Shown here: piece by piece, positions 44,646 to 54,325 of the stretch
Position numbering within the stretch: the first letter of the stretch is position 1
Layout: every line of letters begins with the position of its first letter
Program-made: the position numbers and the translations under genes
Notes under the pieces: model-generated
Seen by the model: the letters and a program-made list of their open reading frames with translations, nothing else
What the model was told of the DNA's origin: nothing
Database searches by the model: none
Source of the DNA: Methanosarcina vacuolata Z-761
Lineage (GTDB): Archaea; Halobacteriota; Methanosarcinia; Methanosarcinales; Methanosarcinaceae
DNA length: 58,133 bases
NCBI RefSeq assembly: GCF_000969905.1
Contig: NZ_CP009519.1
Coordinates: 1 to 58,133, forward strand
Direction: 5' to 3'

Positions 44646-45926
44646 ATGGGCTCAGTAAATAAGTTAAGATTACTTCATGAGGCTCGAAGAAATCAGTGGC
44701 TTAAGCCTTCAGAACTTGAGGAATTGCAGACTAAAAAACTCAGGTCAATAGTGAAGCATGCCTATGAAAATACTGAGTTTTATCATAAAAAATTCAAAGA
44801 GGCAGGGATTTATCCTGATGATATCAGGACACTAAATGATCTATCAAAGATTCCTTTTACAACAAAAGAAGAACTTAAACAACAAAAACTTGAAGCAAGG
44901 CTATCAAAAGGTACCAATTTAAGAAAATGCGTGGTTAATCAGACAAGTGGTTCGACTGGAATCCCTTTAGTAGTTGTATTTGATGAAGCGGCAGATGATT
45001 TTAGTAAAGCTATTAATCTACGTTCTCATATCGAAAATGGATTAAAATTAAGGAGCAGATGGGTTGTTTTTGCAAATCCCTACCGTCATCATAAACCCCT
45101 TTGGTTTCAAAAATTAAAATTTTATCATCCTATTACAATGTCTCCATTTGAACATATGGACGTGTTAGTCGATAAATTAACAAAATTTAAACCAGAGGTA
45201 CTTGATGGTTACACTTCTTCAATTGGACAGTTAGCAGAAGCTGTTAAAACAGATGATATCAGAGGTATTAATCCTAAAGTTGTGTTTGGAACATCTGAGC
45301 TTTTAGACCCAGAAACTAGAAAACTTGTAAATTCTGTTTTTGATGTTGAGATGATTGACCACTTTGGTTGCGTAGAATTAAACAGGACCGCATGGGAATG
45401 CAGTGAACATGCTGGCTATCATATAGATACAGATGCTGTAGTTATGGAATTTATTGAGAATGGAGAAAATGTTTCCCCTGGAGAAAAAGGAGAAATCACA
45501 TACACTGGATTGTATAACTATTGCATGCCTTTAATCAGATATAATATAGGAGATATTGGAATTCCAAGTGATGAATTGTGTCCTTGTGGAAGAGGTTTAC
45601 CTCTTATGAAATTAATAGAAGGTAGGACAGATTCTTTTATGCATATGCCAGATGGCAGGACTCTTTCTCCAAGGACATGGCCAATAATACTTAAAAAATT
45701 TTTAGAAATTGAACAATTTAAGGTAATTCAGGAAAAAAAGGATCTTATTAGAGTATTGGTTGTTAAAAGCACTGGCTTCTCACAAAATACAATCTCTCAA
45801 ATAAAATACGATATTAAGGAAATTATAGGCCCAGAAGTCAATGTTAATGTAGAGATTGTTGATGAAATTCTGAAGGAGAATTCAGGTAAAGTTAGGTGTG
45901 CAGTTTCAAATGTAAAAGTCAATTGA
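44646..45926 (+). CDS. PaaK/CapK-like adenylate-forming enzyme
   Basis: 426 residues from ATG 44646; GGGGG lies 11 bases ahead, and GTG 44637 is too close to it. It has the phenylacetate-CoA-ligase-like fold: QTSGSTGIPLVV (P-loop, about 101-112), FGTSELL, FGCVELN, TGLYNYCMPLIRYNIGDIG, and a C-terminal SGKVRCAV lobe. Relatives in capsule clusters (CapK) activate acids, perhaps for acylation of the glycan; the substrate is unknown. A cysteine pair (CPCGRGLPLM) resembles that of coenzyme F390 synthetase-like proteins. Confidence 0.85.
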   Translation: MGSVNKLRLLHEARRNQWLKPSELEELQTKKLRSIVKHAYENTEFYHKKFKEAGIYPDDIRTLNDLSKIPFTTKEELKQQKLEARLSKGTNLRKCVVNQTSGSTGIPLVVVFDEAADDFSKAINLRSHIENGLKLRSRWVVFANPYRHHKPLWFQKLKFYHPITMSPFEHMDVLVDKLTKFKPEVLDGYTSSIGQLAEAVKTDDIRGINPKVVFGTSELLDPETRKLVNSVFDVEMIDHFGCVELNRTAWECSEHAGYHIDTDAVVMEFIENGENVSPGEKGEITYTGLYNYCMPLIRYNIGDIGIPSDELCPCGRGLPLMKLIEGRTDSFMHMPDGRTLSPRTWPIILKKFLEIEQFKVIQEKKDLIRVLVVKSTGFSQNTISQIKYDIKEIIGPEVNVNVEIVDEILKENSGKVRCAVSNVKVN

Positions 45927-46060
45927 TGATCATTATGAGTGATAATATTTTGGTTTGTACAACTGAATATTATCCACATAGTTGCAATTGCAAATGTAAC
46001 ATTCAATATAAAATGAACTCTAAAAAAAAGAATATATAATGCTATTAGTGAGTTGATAAT

Positions 46061-47248
46061 ACGAAAACAAAAAATCTGCTCATAATAAGCAATGATTTTC
46101 CAGATATTAAGGATGAATATATAAGCAATATATTTGTCAAAGAGCAGCTCAAATACTTAAAAAATTACTTTGAGAATATCTATGTTATCTGTCCTGTGGC
46201 TTATGGTATGGATTATCTCAGAAAGGTTCAGCATAAAGACTATATTTTTGATAATGTGCATGTTTATTTTTTAAATTATCTTAATATTCCATTGTTTTAT
46301 TTCTATTCACGTGATCTCTGGGCTTCAATAGAGTATTCTGCAATAATTAAGTTTATAAAAAAAAGGAATCTCAGGTTTGACTATATTCATGCACATTATA
46401 CCTGGCCTTCAGGGGTAGTTGCTGCAAAATTGAAAAAAGATATCAATGTACCGCTAATAATTACTGAACACACTTCAGAAACTTTTATGAAGGCTATTAG
46501 AAACAAAGATTCTCAATTTGTCAAAGCATGGGAAATCAGTGATTCGATTATTCGTGTAAGGCGTGGGGATATAAGTTTATTTCATGATGTTGGAATTTCA
46601 TTGGATAAAATTCGTAATGTTACAAATGGCTATGATTCCAATAAATTTTATCCCATGGACATGTCAATCTGCCGAACAAAACTTGGGTTGCCGCCTGATA
46701 CAAAAATAATTTTAAATGTAGCCAACCTATATAGTACAGTAAAAGGGCATGAATATTTAATAACAGCAATGTCTGAAGTTGTGAATCAAAGAAAAAACTC
46801 TCTTTGTATTATTATAGGAGAAGGCAAGTTACATGATCATTTGGTAAAACTTGTAGATGAGCTAGGTATGAAAGATTATATAAAACTTGTTGGCAGTAAA
46901 AATCACGATGAGATTCCCCAATGGATTAACTCATGTGATCTGTTTGTGTTGCCTAGTTTGAATGAAGGAAATCCAACTGTTATGTTTGAATGTTTGGGTT
47001 GTGGTAAACCCTTTATTGGTACAAAAGTGGGGGGAGTCCCCGAGATTATTGTAACTGAAGACTATGGGCTACTATGTGAACCTGCAAGATCAAAAGAACT
47101 TGCTGAGAATATATTATTGGGGTTAAATCATAATTGGGATTCTGATCTTATCAAAGAATATTCTAGCCAATTTTCGTGGAGTTCTATTGCAGAAAATATT
47201 TATAAAGTATACTCTCAAATTAATAGCAATAATAACTGCTGTCACTAA
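46061..47248 (+). CDS. Glycosyltransferase family 4, start codon reads ACG
   Basis: The conserved N-terminus (KTKNLLIISNDFPDIKDEYI, then SNIFVKEQLKYLKNYFENIY and VICP) continues upstream of the GTG at 46196 back to ACG 46061, giving 395 residues, a normal GT4 length. No ATG, GTG or TTG is in frame before a stop; one change (ATG to ACG) would explain it. Starting at GTG 46196 would lose the first beta-alpha-beta unit. C-terminal motifs are intact: LPSLNEGNPTVMFECLGCGK and GTKVGGVPEIIVTEDYGLL, nearly as in the GT4 at 8045. It is either weakly translated from ACG or newly inactivated. Confidence 0.8.
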   Translation, partial: TKTKNLLIISNDFPDIKDEYISNIFVKEQLKYLKNYFENIYVICPVAYGMDYLRKVQHKDYIFDNVHVYFLNYLNIPLFYFYSRDLWASIEYSAIIKFIKKRNLRFDYIHAHYTWPSGVVAAKLKKDINVPLIITEHTSETFMKAIRNKDSQFVKAWEISDSIIRVRRGDISLFHDVGISLDKIRNVTNGYDSNKFYPMDMSICRTKLGLPPDTKIILNVANLYSTVKGHEYLITAMSEVVNQRKNSLCIIIGEGKLHDHLVKLVDELGMKDYIKLVGSKNHDEIPQWINSCDLFVLPSLNEGNPTVMFECLGCGKPFIGTKVGGVPEIIVTEDYGLLCEPARSKELAENILLGLNHNWDSDLIKEYSSQFSWSSIAENIYKVYSQINSNNNCCH

Positions 47249-47511
47249 TTACTGATAATAAGTTGTTATTATGTGACTTTAGAGTATGAAGATCAGACTC
47301 TTACATTCTTTGCAGTAAAAGTTTCTGGATTACTGTATATTGCTTTAGGTGCACTGTTATAATATATTATAAAAGATATTTTAAAAGATATTTTAAAACA
47401 TTAGATAAATGCCAGAAAATACGCTAAAACAAATTTGGATTGGGATCTAATTTCAGATATATACCTTGAATTATTCACAAAATAATTATTAAAGTAGGGT
47501 TTGAGATATAT

Positions 47512-49374
47512 ATGAATCTGAACTTAATATTTTGCAATAAAAGGAGCGTTTTTTTCCTATATATACTTCAGTTCATATTGATCACTTATTCTTTAATCGT
47601 GGCACATAACTCACCTGCTAAAGGTTACGAAGCCTCTGTTTATACAGGTACACCTTTGATTGTGTGGTTTTCTTTAGGGTTCTGCATATTCCTAAGTGTT
47701 GTCATTGTTATATCTCAAATTGTAAATGAGCATGTGGAATCAAAAAATCTTTGGATTTTTGGCTTACTAATTATATATATTGTTTATGTTATAGCTTTGT
47801 CTCTATTTGTTATCAGGAATTATTATGGATGGAGTTTTAATGGTGATCCGGGTGCTCATATTGGACATGTTAAGTCTATCGTTGAAAGTGGTCATATTCC
47901 TGATGAACTTTTTTATCCTTTTGTTCATGTTTATGCATCACAAATTTCATTGATCCTTAATTTGGATATTATTATTTTACATAAATATATTCCTTTACTC
48001 TTTGGAATGTTGTATGTACCTTTTATGTATATTTTTTCAAAGTCAATATTGCCAAATAGAGCTCAGCTTATATTGACTACTGTTGCAAGTATGACTTTTA
48101 TAAATGGATGGTACTTAAATTTTACACCAAATGCTCTAGCTAATCATTTTATCCCACTTTTTCTTTTTATATTTTTAAAAATATTAACTAAAACCAGTGC
48201 AGAATGGGAGATTCTAATTGTAATTCTAGTGTTTATGTTTCCAATATTTCATCCTGTTCCCACTCTTTTCTTAATTATCTTGCTTGTATCTTTTCACTAT
48301 CCAAGTAAGTTGCTTTCAGTACTGAAAATAAATTCGAAAACTTCTATTAACGATTGTTCCATAAGAACCAAGCACATCTTTAAATTTACGTTAGTCTTGC
48401 TATTATTTGTATGGGGAGTTACGTGGATATCTTCTTTTGGTGTTTGGGACCGAACAATAAGAAACATTAGTATTTTAATTAACGAAGGAGGAACTACAAA
48501 ACTAGATTCTCTTGTATCAGATGTGCATACTGCTGAGGGTTATGGATATAATGTCATTGACTATGTTATTAAAACTCTTGGCTCAACGGCAATTTATTTT
48601 TTAGTTTCTTTACTTTGTATTCCATTATTATTGAAAGAGAGAAGGTTAAACTATTCAAGCCTAGGGTTAAAAACTATATTTTCATTGTATGGGCCGTTAT
48701 TTTGTACGGTTTTATTTTTCTTTTTACTTTATTTTTTAAACTTAGCTTTTGGACCATTAAGAATAATTTATTATATAGTTGTAATATGCACAATTTTCAT
48801 TGGATATTTTCTAAACCATGAAATTAGGAGAGTTAGGTATCAGTACAGGGGTTCGATTTTAAAAATCGTCTGTTTGTGTATTATTTTTATGTTAGTTGGG
48901 GTGTTCTTCAATGGCATGATGCTTCTATATCCCTCAAATTATAAATTAGAATCAAACCCCCAAACCACAGAAACTAGTTTTGAGGGAATTAAATGGTTTT
49001 TTAAGACACGTAATATCGATATGGAAATCACTGGAATGTATATAGTTCCATACAAATTTGCGCTTATATTGTTGATTCCAGTAGAAAAGATACAAATGGA
49101 ATGGACAATACCGAAAGAACTAGCCGTCCCTTATCATTTTGGATATAATAATTATTCATCTCTTTCTGAATCTTACATTCGCAAAAATGATTTATATCTA
49201 GCAATAACCGAGAGAGACAAGGTTACAGCAGAAAAAATATTTCCTGATATTGCAAAAGATAGGTGGACTTTAAGTGATTTTGAAAAATTAAATTTTGATT
49301 CAAGTCTTGATAAAATTTATTCAAGTAATGGATTTGAATTATATTATGTAAACTGCCGGTATATTGATACTTAA
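47512..49374 (+). CDS. Large multi-membrane surface-glycan protein, intact paralogue
   Basis: 620 residues with about 12 hydrophobic helices and a soluble C-terminal domain (about 490-620). The N-terminal block NSPAKGYEASVYTGTPLIVW, the loop NGDPGAHIGHVKSIVESGHI between helices, and FPIFHPVPTLFL are shared with the split gene at the window ends (GKPATGYELSIYWATPSIFW, GRGDNADYVGYAMDIS). An acidic residue pair in the first outer loop (DPGAH/DNADY) is typical of membrane GT-C-type transferases, so a polymerase or lipid-linked sugar transferase is the best guess. ATG 47512 has no strong Shine-Dalgarno. Confidence 0.8.
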   Translation: MNLNLIFCNKRSVFFLYILQFILITYSLIVAHNSPAKGYEASVYTGTPLIVWFSLGFCIFLSVVIVISQIVNEHVESKNLWIFGLLIIYIVYVIALSLFVIRNYYGWSFNGDPGAHIGHVKSIVESGHIPDELFYPFVHVYASQISLILNLDIIILHKYIPLLFGMLYVPFMYIFSKSILPNRAQLILTTVASMTFINGWYLNFTPNALANHFIPLFLFIFLKILTKTSAEWEILIVILVFMFPIFHPVPTLFLIILLVSFHYPSKLLSVLKINSKTSINDCSIRTKHIFKFTLVLLLFVWGVTWISSFGVWDRTIRNISILINEGGTTKLDSLVSDVHTAEGYGYNVIDYVIKTLGSTAIYFLVSLLCIPLLLKERRLNYSSLGLKTIFSLYGPLFCTVLFFFLLYFLNLAFGPLRIIYYIVVICTIFIGYFLNHEIRRVRYQYRGSILKIVCLCIIFMLVGVFFNGMMLLYPSNYKLESNPQTTETSFEGIKWFFKTRNIDMEITGMYIVPYKFALILLIPVEKIQMEWTIPKELAVPYHFGYNNYSSLSESYIRKNDLYLAITERDKVTAEKIFPDIAKDRWTLSDFEKLNFDSSLDKIYSSNGFELYYVNCRYIDT

Positions 49375-49389
49375 TAGGGGGACTTATTT

Positions 49390-50673
49390 TTGAAAAAAGC
49401 ACTATTGATCTCTTACTATTTTCCACCGGACCCAGAAATAGGGGGTTTACGTATGCAAGGTCTTGCCAGATACCTTCCTGAATTTGGATGGGAACCTATA
49501 ATATTGACGAAAGAATTACATGAGGAATCAGATTTACAATTTAGAGTTATACAAGCTCCTTCTCCTGATGATTTTTTATTGAATTTGTTGTATAAATATT
49601 TTGGATCAGATCCAGTTTATGGGGTTAAAAAGAAACTCAAAATTAATACTCAAAAGAATAAAAAATCGATAAGATACTTATTTGTATTATCTATTGCTGA
49701 GATTGTTACATACCCGGATATCCATAAAAAATGGAAAAAATCACTGAAAATAATTGGTACTGACATTTTAGAAAAAGAGGACATAAAGGTAATAATAAGT
49801 AGTTCTTCTCCTATCGTTACTCACCTTGTCGCAAACGATTTAAAAAAGGAGTTTAATATTCCATGGATTGCTGATTTAAGAGACCTTTGGTCACAGAATC
49901 ATTATTATAAATATAGTTTCATAAGGAAATTTTTCGAAAAAAAGCTTGAAGTAAAAACGTTAACTGAATCAAATGCTATAACAACAGTTTCCACATATTT
50001 AGCTAATGATTTGAAAAAATTGCATGGCGAAAACAAAGTTTTTGTTGCTCCCAATGGTTTCGATCCAAAAGACATAGATAACTCAGTTGTGGATATCACA
50101 GATAAGTTTACTATTACATATACTGGTACCCTCTATCAAGGAAAAAGGGATCCATCTAAATTGTTCAAAGCCATTAATGAATTAATTTCAGAAAACAAAA
50201 TTGATAAAAATGATATAAATATTAGATTTTATGGTAAACAAGAGGATTGGTTGTATAAGGATATTGAAAAATACAATTTAAAAGATGTAACTAATTATTA
50301 TGGTTTTGTTTCTAGAAACCTTGTGGTTACTAAGCAGAGAGAATCACAATTATTGCTTTTGCTATTATGGGATAATCCAAAGGAATCGGGTGTGTATACT
50401 GGAAAAATTTTTGAATATCTTGCTGCACAAAGGCCAATTATAGCAATTGGGCCTTCTGTTGGTGGTGTTGTCAAGGATCTGTTGGAAGAAACGGGAGTTG
50501 GAATTTATACCTCTTCTATTCAGGAGTTAAAAGAATATTTAGTACAATGTTATTTTGAATATAAAACGAAAGGTAGAGTTTTATATAATGGAAGAAGAGG
50601 TCAAATAGAAAAATATAGCCAAAGAGAAATGGCAAGAACCTTTGCAAGACGTATGGATGAACTTTCAAGATAA
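49390..50673 (+). CDS. Glycosyltransferase, GT4-like
   Basis: 427 residues from TTG 49390 (GGGGGACTTATTT ahead). It begins MKKALLISYYFPPDPEIGGL, the common opening of GT4-type exopolysaccharide transferases. The acceptor domain runs to about 230; the donor domain has YTGTLYQGKRDPSKLFKAI, YGFVSRN, KIFEYLAAQRPIIAIGP and VGGVVKDLLEETGVGI. Catalytic E-x7-E is not obvious; instead the KIFEYLAA glutamate is present, as in several remote GT4 members. It is 15 bases behind the membrane-protein gene and probably co-translated. Confidence 0.85.
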   Translation: MKKALLISYYFPPDPEIGGLRMQGLARYLPEFGWEPIILTKELHEESDLQFRVIQAPSPDDFLLNLLYKYFGSDPVYGVKKKLKINTQKNKKSIRYLFVLSIAEIVTYPDIHKKWKKSLKIIGTDILEKEDIKVIISSSSPIVTHLVANDLKKEFNIPWIADLRDLWSQNHYYKYSFIRKFFEKKLEVKTLTESNAITTVSTYLANDLKKLHGENKVFVAPNGFDPKDIDNSVVDITDKFTITYTGTLYQGKRDPSKLFKAINELISENKIDKNDINIRFYGKQEDWLYKDIEKYNLKDVTNYYGFVSRNLVVTKQRESQLLLLLLWDNPKESGVYTGKIFEYLAAQRPIIAIGPSVGGVVKDLLEETGVGIYTSSIQELKEYLVQCYFEYKTKGRVLYNGRRGQIEKYSQREMARTFARRMDELSR

Positions 50674-50779
50674 ATACTGTTTTTCATTTTCTTATTTCAT
50701 AGTTAGTGTTATCCATGTTAATTTGTAGTACAAACAACGTTTGTTCAGGAAAATAGTATATTTTTCTTTATCCTGTTGC

Positions 50780-50915
50780 AGGATAATTGATGGGACGCCT
50801 GCGGAACGTGGGGAAGGATTTGGGGACTTGTTTTCGAAAGAGAAGGGAATGAACCAGGAAGTTTCTCCCTTTAAACTGAGCCGAAAGGCGAAGAATTAGG
50901 GGAGAGGTAGTTCAC
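50780..50915 (+). repeat. Degraded tnpB 3' end with omega-RNA-like scaffold
   Basis: Aligns with the last bases of the complete element at 17640-17760: CAGGAAGTTTCTCCCTTT vs CAGGAAGCTTCGCCCTC, a central hairpin (GAGCCGAAAGGCGAAG), then AGGGGAGAGGTAGTTCAC as the border. Upstream codons (GTPAERGEGF, then MNQEVSP) resemble a TnpB tail. No intact tnpB. It lies between convergent genes. Confidence 0.7.
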
Positions 50916-50987
50916 TTGTGTCTATTGAACCGTATTCAAAATAATATTTTATTAAAAAGCTGCACAAATGTGCTTAAAAATGTGGGG

Positions 50988-52445
50988 TTAAGAGGTAATA
51001 CTGAAGCTTTTTAGTAAATTTAATTCATTTTTACTAATCCCTTTGATTAAAATCATTATGGAAAAATACACAAATACACCCAATAATACCGAAATGAAAA
51101 AATTCATAATATTAGAGGGATTAAAACAAGAAATAACTCCTAACATGATTAAAGAAGCCATGATACTTTTCAAAACAAAACCTAAATTTAAATTGAATTC
51201 AATATGCTTAAAAGAAACAAGGATACAAGTTGCTACCATTAATGTATATGAAATTAAAGTTGCAATTGCTGCTCCAACAATTCCAATTGACGGTATCAAT
51301 ATAATATTAAAAACTATGTTTAATAAGGCAGCAAAGATATGGATGTATAAGTTGAACTTTGTTTTTTTTACAAGGTGTGTAATATTAATAATTATCTGAA
51401 AAATACCTGATAAAAGTCCTGACAAAGCAATAAAAGGAATAACAACATTTCCTGAAATAAATTCTTGTGTTGTAAAAATTTCCAACATGGGCTTTGAAAG
51501 TGCAGATAATCCAAAAACAGCAGGAATTGCTATTAAAAGGAAATATTTCATTGAATAATCTAAATAAACCTTTACTTCATCGATTTTTCCTTCATCATAT
51601 AAACGCGAAAGTTCTGGAAACAGAATAAGTTGGATTGGTGTAATAAACAAATGAATCAGATTTCCAATGGTATACGAAGCTGAATAAATCCCGGCTTGGC
51701 TTAAGCCTAAAAAATAACTGACCATATATCTATCACTTGAATCAGTTATCCATCTGATAAGAGAATTTGGAGTTAATGGTATAGAGTATTTCAAATATTC
51801 ACCGATCTGATTAAATTTTGGGATTTCAAAGCCTACCTCGGATACAATCTTATAAATGGAAATTATGAACAATAATCCCTGAATAATTAGTACAGCTAGT
51901 ATAACTCCAAACAAGCCTAATTCCATAAAGATAAATAATAAAATTAAAATTAATTGCCCAAATGTCTGAAATAAAGTTAAAAAGGCAAATTTATTGGTTT
52001 GTCGGGATACTCTAAAATAAAAAATTGAAATTTGATCAATTGCACTAAAAAAAATCATAAAAGCTCCCACTTTTATGAAACCTGATGTACTTATATCTTT
52101 GAATATACTTGAAGCCAAAAAATCAGATAAGAGAAATACCACTATAGATACTAGTAATCCAGTAAAAGCCACAAAAAATATTACAGAAAAAAATCCTTCT
52201 CTTAATTTTTTTTTATCTTTTTCTGAAGAGAGAAATCTTACAACTCCCATAGATAAGCCCATTAGAGCAAGAGGAGATAAAAGAGACACAGTAATATTTA
52301 TTTGTGCCCAGATTCCATAATCCTGAGACCCCAGAGTTTTTGTGATTACTGGAAGCAAAAAGAAGCTACTTAGACCTATTAGGGCCTGAGTGATTCCTAT
52401 TAACCCCACATCTTTTATAAATTTTTGATATGTCATTAAAATCAC
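50988..52445 (-). CDS. Second polysaccharide flippase (Wzx-like)
   Basis: 485 residues (483 from ATG 52436, which follows GTGATTTTA and may be the true start). About 14 hydrophobic helices; opening DVGLIGITQALIGLSSFFLL and LGSQDYGIWAQ are typical of polysaccharide-transport flippases. The sequence is not closely related to the flippase at 1392-2981. It would move a lipid-linked glycan unit outward. It starts a minus-strand group with the deacetylase and ATP-grasp genes upstream. Confidence 0.85.
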   Translation of the reverse strand: MILMTYQKFIKDVGLIGITQALIGLSSFFLLPVITKTLGSQDYGIWAQINITVSLLSPLALMGLSMGVVRFLSSEKDKKKLREGFFSVIFFVAFTGLLVSIVVFLLSDFLASSIFKDISTSGFIKVGAFMIFFSAIDQISIFYFRVSRQTNKFAFLTLFQTFGQLILILLFIFMELGLFGVILAVLIIQGLLFIISIYKIVSEVGFEIPKFNQIGEYLKYSIPLTPNSLIRWITDSSDRYMVSYFLGLSQAGIYSASYTIGNLIHLFITPIQLILFPELSRLYDEGKIDEVKVYLDYSMKYFLLIAIPAVFGLSALSKPMLEIFTTQEFISGNVVIPFIALSGLLSGIFQIIINITHLVKKTKFNLYIHIFAALLNIVFNIILIPSIGIVGAAIATLISYTLMVATCILVSFKHIEFNLNLGFVLKSIMASLIMLGVISCFNPSNIMNFFISVLLGVFVYFSIMILIKGISKNELNLLKSFSITS

Positions 52446-52776
52446 ATATTGTTTTTTCTACCATTTTTTTATTAATTTTGAATCGTATTTCTCCGTTTAC
52501 TCATTCATTTAAACCTTAGTGTTTTGGTAGTAACAATTGAGATCTTAGATAATCTTAATAATCATGAAAATTTCTCCAAAAACGACAACAAGAATATTAT
52601 TTATCTGAAGAAATCATTTGCGGAAAGACAGGTAAAATGTCTGTATTTATGATCTAAATTTGAAGTTAATGTTGCCTATTATCCTCATTGTAGGAATAGC
52701 TTAGATTTTAACACAGTCTTATATCCTTATATGCTGGTAGAGATCTAAGCAAAGACTATATTCAATAATCAGATTG
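52446..52776. other. Intergenic region, nothing recognised
   Basis: 331 AT-rich bases between two minus-strand genes. It probably holds the flippase promoter; no repeat, hairpin or frame stands out. Confidence 0.4.
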
Positions 52777-53913
52777 TCATGACACTAGATTACAAATTTC
52801 CTCTCCACTTGTAATCCAGGCATTCTTTTTAGAGCAATATTCCAAAATCTTCTCATAAAATTTCAAATTTTCTCCCTGCATGTATGTATTATGCCAGAGT
52901 ATTGTAATCACTCCATTGTACTGCTCAACAGTATCAATAAGATTCTTTACGAACTCCAAAGCTTTTTTAAAATCAAGTTGCATGTAATCTTCAAATAAAG
53001 TACAATCCATAATTGTCAAGGGGATCTCCAGAATATCGATCTGTTGTCCAGTATTCACATTAAAAGGTTTGAATGGATGGCACATTCCATTTCGGAATCC
53101 AGCACAGTCAGCATAACCAAATGTAGAATCATATTTGAAACCGGCTTTACTCAATAATTCCCAAGTATTCGGTACCTTAAATCTTAAATAGTGATTTCTA
53201 TATCCAATTACTTTTTTGCCGAGAACCTTTTCAAGCTTTTGTTTTTTTTTCTTGATATCCTCAAGGTTGTTGTAAGATTCATTTCCTCCATGAAGACCAA
53301 GTTCCCATCCATTGTCTGATATATTACTTAATTCATCTTTGATGTCCTCTATATTATAGCTATAGTCACTTTCTCCTGATTCTAGGGTTAAAAAATAAAA
53401 GCTGGATTTTGCATCATATTTTGCTTCTAACTCTATTATTTCTTTAAAGTTCCAGTAAGGATTTAGTTTCTTATTAACTCTAGAAAAAGAAATTTTTATG
53501 GCATCTGTTAAGTTTCCTTTTACAAAAGCTCTTGTGGCTTCAGACACTGAGTACAGTCTACTGGGTTGAATAATATCAATATCATGAGTAAGACAAACAG
53601 CAAATTTTTTTTCATCTGGATACTGTGGTCTCAGCCCATTTTCGAATAGAAATTTGGAAACACTGGGCTCAAAAATGCTTCTGTGACTGCTTAGATAGTA
53701 GGGAAACCTATTATACTGATCAGAGAAAGTTAAATTGTACTCTTCTTTTCTAGTAAAAAGGTCCCAGAGTTCGGTATTTTCTTTTAGTTTTTCATACATA
53801 ATGTTTTTCTTTGTTCCAGGATTAACAACGTATGAATCGTGCACCATAACACTGGCTCCGGTTTCCAGGCAAAGAGCTTTGTGAGGTTCTAAATGCCTTA
53901 TTATTGGGCTCAT
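52777..53913 (-). CDS. Polysaccharide deacetylase-like protein (CE4 superfamily)
   Basis: 378 residues. An N-terminal region of about 100 residues precedes a NodB-type domain with VCLTHDIDII (His110, Asp111), FYFLTLESG, ELGLHGGNESYNN (metal-binding His region), GYRNHYLRF and a late ILWHNTY motif. This longer type with an N-terminal extension is common in surface-polysaccharide loci of archaea and bacteria. It lacks a signal peptide. It probably deacetylates a glycan intermediate, like the gene at 40082, but the two are only distantly related. Confidence 0.85.
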   Translation of the reverse strand: MSPIIRHLEPHKALCLETGASVMVHDSYVVNPGTKKNIMYEKLKENTELWDLFTRKEEYNLTFSDQYNRFPYYLSSHRSIFEPSVSKFLFENGLRPQYPDEKKFAVCLTHDIDIIQPSRLYSVSEATRAFVKGNLTDAIKISFSRVNKKLNPYWNFKEIIELEAKYDAKSSFYFLTLESGESDYSYNIEDIKDELSNISDNGWELGLHGGNESYNNLEDIKKKKQKLEKVLGKKVIGYRNHYLRFKVPNTWELLSKAGFKYDSTFGYADCAGFRNGMCHPFKPFNVNTGQQIDILEIPLTIMDCTLFEDYMQLDFKKALEFVKNLIDTVEQYNGVITILWHNTYMQGENLKFYEKILEYCSKKNAWITSGEEICNLVS

Positions 53914-54325
53914 TTTTATGATTTTGAGTCTGTTGCCAGAATAATTATCAGCTTGATAATTTTACCTTGTCTACGCCAGATAATTCTATGAACTTATTTA
54001 ATTTTTTCAAAAGAATATCCTATTCAACTTAGTTAAATTTTTTGGTCAAAGCTTATTACATGTAAATCCGGTAAAAGAGAGGAACTCTCAAATATGAGAA
54101 ATTAAAGACTTATTATAGGATTAATGAGTCACAAAGGTCAATGATACTTTTTTGAAAAAATTTGATAAATATTGAAGAAATCGACGTAATTTTTCATGAT
54201 TCTTTACTTAACCGACGACACATGAATAGAAGCTAAATTGAATAAAACCCAGAAAAGTTGAAAAGACTTGACAGATGACTAATCCAGCGAAATTTAAGAA
54301 TCGGAATTCGGAGAAACTAATAACT
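53914..54325. other. Intergenic region, nothing recognised
   Basis: 412 bases between minus-strand genes. A short dyad around GAGAGGAACTCTC (about 54078-54090) was noted; no gene or IS relic. Confidence 0.4.
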
